NCBI GenBank assembly: GCA_003255025.1
Contig: QANY01013200.1
Span: 676,577-740,576, forward strand
Origin: Datisca glomerata
Lineage: Eukaryota > Streptophyta > Magnoliopsida > Cucurbitales > Datiscaceae
Reading direction: 5' to 3'
Length of the DNA stretch: 64,000 nt
The first letter of the stretch is position 1; each line of letters starts with the position of its first letter. A model generated the notes under the pieces. The model was not told where the DNA came from, ran no database searches, and saw only the letters and a list, made by a program, of their open reading frames with translations. Both the position numbers and the translations under genes were made by a program. Below are positions 61,883-64,000 of the stretch, in pieces.

Positions 61883-64000
61883 TCTCTCTCTCTTTCTTTC
61901 CCCCTCTCCCTCTCACACACTCTCTCTCCCTCTGTCTATATATCTATCTTTCTTGCTCGATCTCTCTCTCTTTGTCCCTCTCTCTCTCCTTCTGTCTCTC
62001 TCTATGTCTAACTCTCTCTCTCTCTTTCCATCATTCTCCCTCCCTCGCTCCATCTCTCTCTCTCCCTCCCTCTTCTAATCTCTCTCGCTCCTTCTCTCTC
62101 TCTCACTTTCTCTCTCCCCCTCTTTCTCCCACTCACACTCTCTCTCTATCTCTCTCTCTCGCTCATCTCCCTTTCTCCCTCTCTCTCTCGCTCCTCTCTC
62201 TTTCTCTCTCTCTCTCCTTCTCTCTCATTCTCTCTCTTTCGCTCCTTCTCTCTCTCTCTCCTTCTCTCCCTCCCTCCTTCTCTCTCTCACTCTCTCTCAT
62301 TCTCCCTCGCATTCTTACCCTCCCTCTCTCCCTCCCTCTGCCTATCTCTCCATCCATTTGTCTCTCTCTCTCTCTCGCCCTCCCTCACTCCCCCACACTT
62401 TCTCTCACACTCTTTCTTCCTCCCTCTCTCTTACTTTCTCTCTCTGTTAAACTCTCTCTCTCTTTCTCTCACTTTCTCACTCCTTCTCCCTCTCTCTCCC
62501 TCCCTATCCCCTTCTCGCTCCCTTTCCCTTTCTCTCTCTGTTAGACTCTCTCTCTCTCTTTGTCTCTCTCTCACTCACTTTCTCACTCCTTCCCCCTCTC
62601 TCTCCCTCCCTCTTCCCCTCCCTCTTCCCCTCTCTCTCTCACTTTCTCTCTCACTCCTTCCCCCTCGCACTCTCTCTCACTCTCTTTGTCTCTCTTTCTC
62701 TCTTCGTCTCTATATCTCTCTCCCTCCACCTCTCTCTCTCATTCCCACTCTCACTGTCTCCATCTCCCTCTTTCGCTCCCTTTCTCTCCCTCCCCCCTCT
62801 CTATCTCTTTCTCTCCCTCGCACTCTCTCTCTCTTTCTCCCTCGCACTCTCTCTCTTCCTCTCTTTCTCCCCCGCACACACTCTCACTCTTTCACTTTCT
62901 CTCTCTCTCTCAATCTCGACCTCTCTCTCTTTCACTCTCTCTCTCACTCTCCCACTCTCTTCTTTCCTTCTCTCGTCTCTCTCCCCCCTCTCTCTCATTC
63001 TCTCTCTCTTTCGTTCCTTCTCTCTCTCTCTTTCTCTCCTTCTCTCCCTCCCTCCTTCTCTCTCTCACTCCTTCTCTCTCTCACTCTCTCACTCTCTCTC
63101 ATTCTCCCTCGCAGTGTTACCCTTACCCTCTCTCTCTCTCCCTCTGCCTTTCTCTCCCTCCTTTTGGCTCTCTCTCTCTCACCCTCCCTCACTCCCCTCT
63201 CTCTCACACTCTTTCTTCCTCCCTTTCTCTCTCTTTCTCTCTCTGTTAGACTCTCTTTCTCACTTTCTCACTCCTTCTCCCTCTCTCCCTCCCTCTCTGC
63301 CTCTCTCGCTCCCTCTCTCTTTCTCTCTCAATTAGACTCTCTCTCTCTCTTTGTCTCTCTCTCTCACTTACTTTCTCACTCCTCCCCCTTCTCTCACTCC
63401 CTCTCTTTATTAGACTCTCTCTCTTTGTCTCTCTCTCTCACTCACTTTCTCACTCCTTCCCCCTCTCTCCCTCCCTCTTCCCCTCTCTCGCTCCATCTCT
63501 CTCTCTCACTCTCTCCCCCTCGCACTCTCACTCTCTCACTCTCTTTTTCTCTCTTTCTCTCTCCCTCTCTATCTCTCTCTCCCTCCCTCTCTCTCTCATT
63601 CCAACTCTCACTGTCCCTCTCTCTCTCTTTTGCTCCCTATCTCTTTCTCTCCCTCGCACTCTCTCTCTCTTTCTCCCTTGCACTCTCTCCCTCTTCCTCT
63701 CTTTCTCCCTCGTACACACTCTCTCTTTCACTTTCTCTCTCTCTATCTCTACCTCTCTCTCTCTTTCACTCTCTATCTCACTCTCCCTCTCTCTTCTTTC
63801 CTTCTCTCATCTCTCTCCCCCTGAGACTCTCTGTGTCTCTCTATCTCTATATATTTATCTGTCTCGATCTCTCTCTCCCCCCTCTCCCACTCACTCTCTC
63901 TCTCTCTTTCAATCTTTGTCTCTCTGTCTCTTTGTCTCTCTTTGTCTCTATCTGTCTCTTGATCTCTCTCTCCCTCTAACTCCTTCTCTCTCTCTCGCTC

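Larger units (their letters stand above)
7100..63617 (+). repeat. Dispersed tag ACTCTCACTGTCCC, ~1 per kb
   Basis: This 14-base tag, usually preceded by CTCGCTCC or CTCACTCC and followed by a CT run and TTCGCTCCCTC, recurs through nearly every block from about 7.1 kb to the end. Sample positions are 10994-11007, 14144-14157, 28615-28628, 50843-50856 and 63604-63617. Variants include CTGTCAC (near 61840) and CGCTGTCCC (near 7110). I noticed more than fifty. It always lies on the + strand outside the inverted segment. It is probably a relic of the founding repeat unit shared by all the later families. Confidence 0.8.
55100..64000. repeat. CT satellite block, right end
   Basis: Three copies of a segment with TTTCC(C/T)TCCCTCCTCTC and CTCTCACACTCTGTCTC start near 55141, 57338 and 61566. 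A second segment with a TCTTACCC-like stretch, CCCTCTGCC and CTCACTCCC lies near 55795, 58185, 62310 and 63113. CTTGATCT or CTCGATCT plus TTTGTCCCTC occurs near 55583, 57838 and 61957, and the last two copies agree over several hundred bases (offset about 4.12 kb). The GGCTCTG units return near 59852 and 60597. The block is cut by the right edge of the window. Open frames are artefacts of composition. Confidence 0.88.

Noticed and set aside
1..64000. tRNA, rRNA or other structured RNA genes
   Set aside because: No stretch has the balanced base composition or conserved boxes needed. Pyrimidine-only strands cannot form the required stems.

Overview
This 64 kb window is one continuous block of low-complexity satellite DNA. 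I find no convincing gene, RNA gene, transposon, CRISPR array or other functional element in it. On the + strand it is almost entirely C and T: short runs of CT, CCT, CTTT and CCCT, broken every few bases by a single A or G. Mixed in are short stretches of CA, TATC and TA repeats. One exception is a segment at about 1530-5158, which is the same material in reverse orientation, so the + strand there is G and A. The only clearly AT-rich island is at about 12643-12732. The organism must be a eukaryote, because prokaryotes and viruses do not carry tens of kilobases of degenerate microsatellite. The sequence alone does not show which eukaryote. The likely setting is heterochromatin or another gene-poor, repeat-expanded region.

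Long open reading frames run through the window, up to about 1,700 codons, but they come from base composition. All three stop codons are T followed by two purines, and purine pairs after T are rare on a pyrimidine strand. The 'proteins' are endless Leu/Ser/Pro/Phe/His/Tyr strings, or Arg/Glu/Lys strings on the purine strand, open in several frames at once. None has a domain, signal peptide or codon bias.

The array is not a simple (CT)n expansion. It is a mosaic of diverged longer units, recognised by recurring purine-containing tags, and the tags change along the window. Positions 1-8.3 kb carry a GTGTAATTCTCT tag, including an inverted portion. From 8.3 to 20.8 kb there are TCATTATCATTCTCCC tags, and CTATGTCTACATC units occur from 11.3 to 28 kb. 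A pair of units at 21.1-27.9 kb is offset by 4,384 bp and appears to be identical over about 800 bp. A pair of 4 kb units at 28.4-32.5 and 33.7-37.9 kb is offset by 5.1-5.5 kb. From 38 to 49 kb there are (TATC)n-CTCGCTCGATCT-CGCACAGTC units. From 49 to 61 kb there are GGCTCTGTGTGTC units, and from 55 to 64 kb related units repeat every 0.8-4 kb. One tag, ACTCTCACTGTCCC, recurs about once per kilobase from 7 kb to the end.

This pattern fits known satellite evolution by slippage, unequal exchange, segmental duplication and one inversion. The points most worth checking are the strand-switch junctions, the foldback at 4063-4215, the exact long duplications (recent events or assembly errors), and the structural potential of tens of kilobases of polypurine/polypyrimidine DNA. 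All comparisons were made by eye. I computed no percentages or alignments, and block boundaries given as round numbers are approximate.
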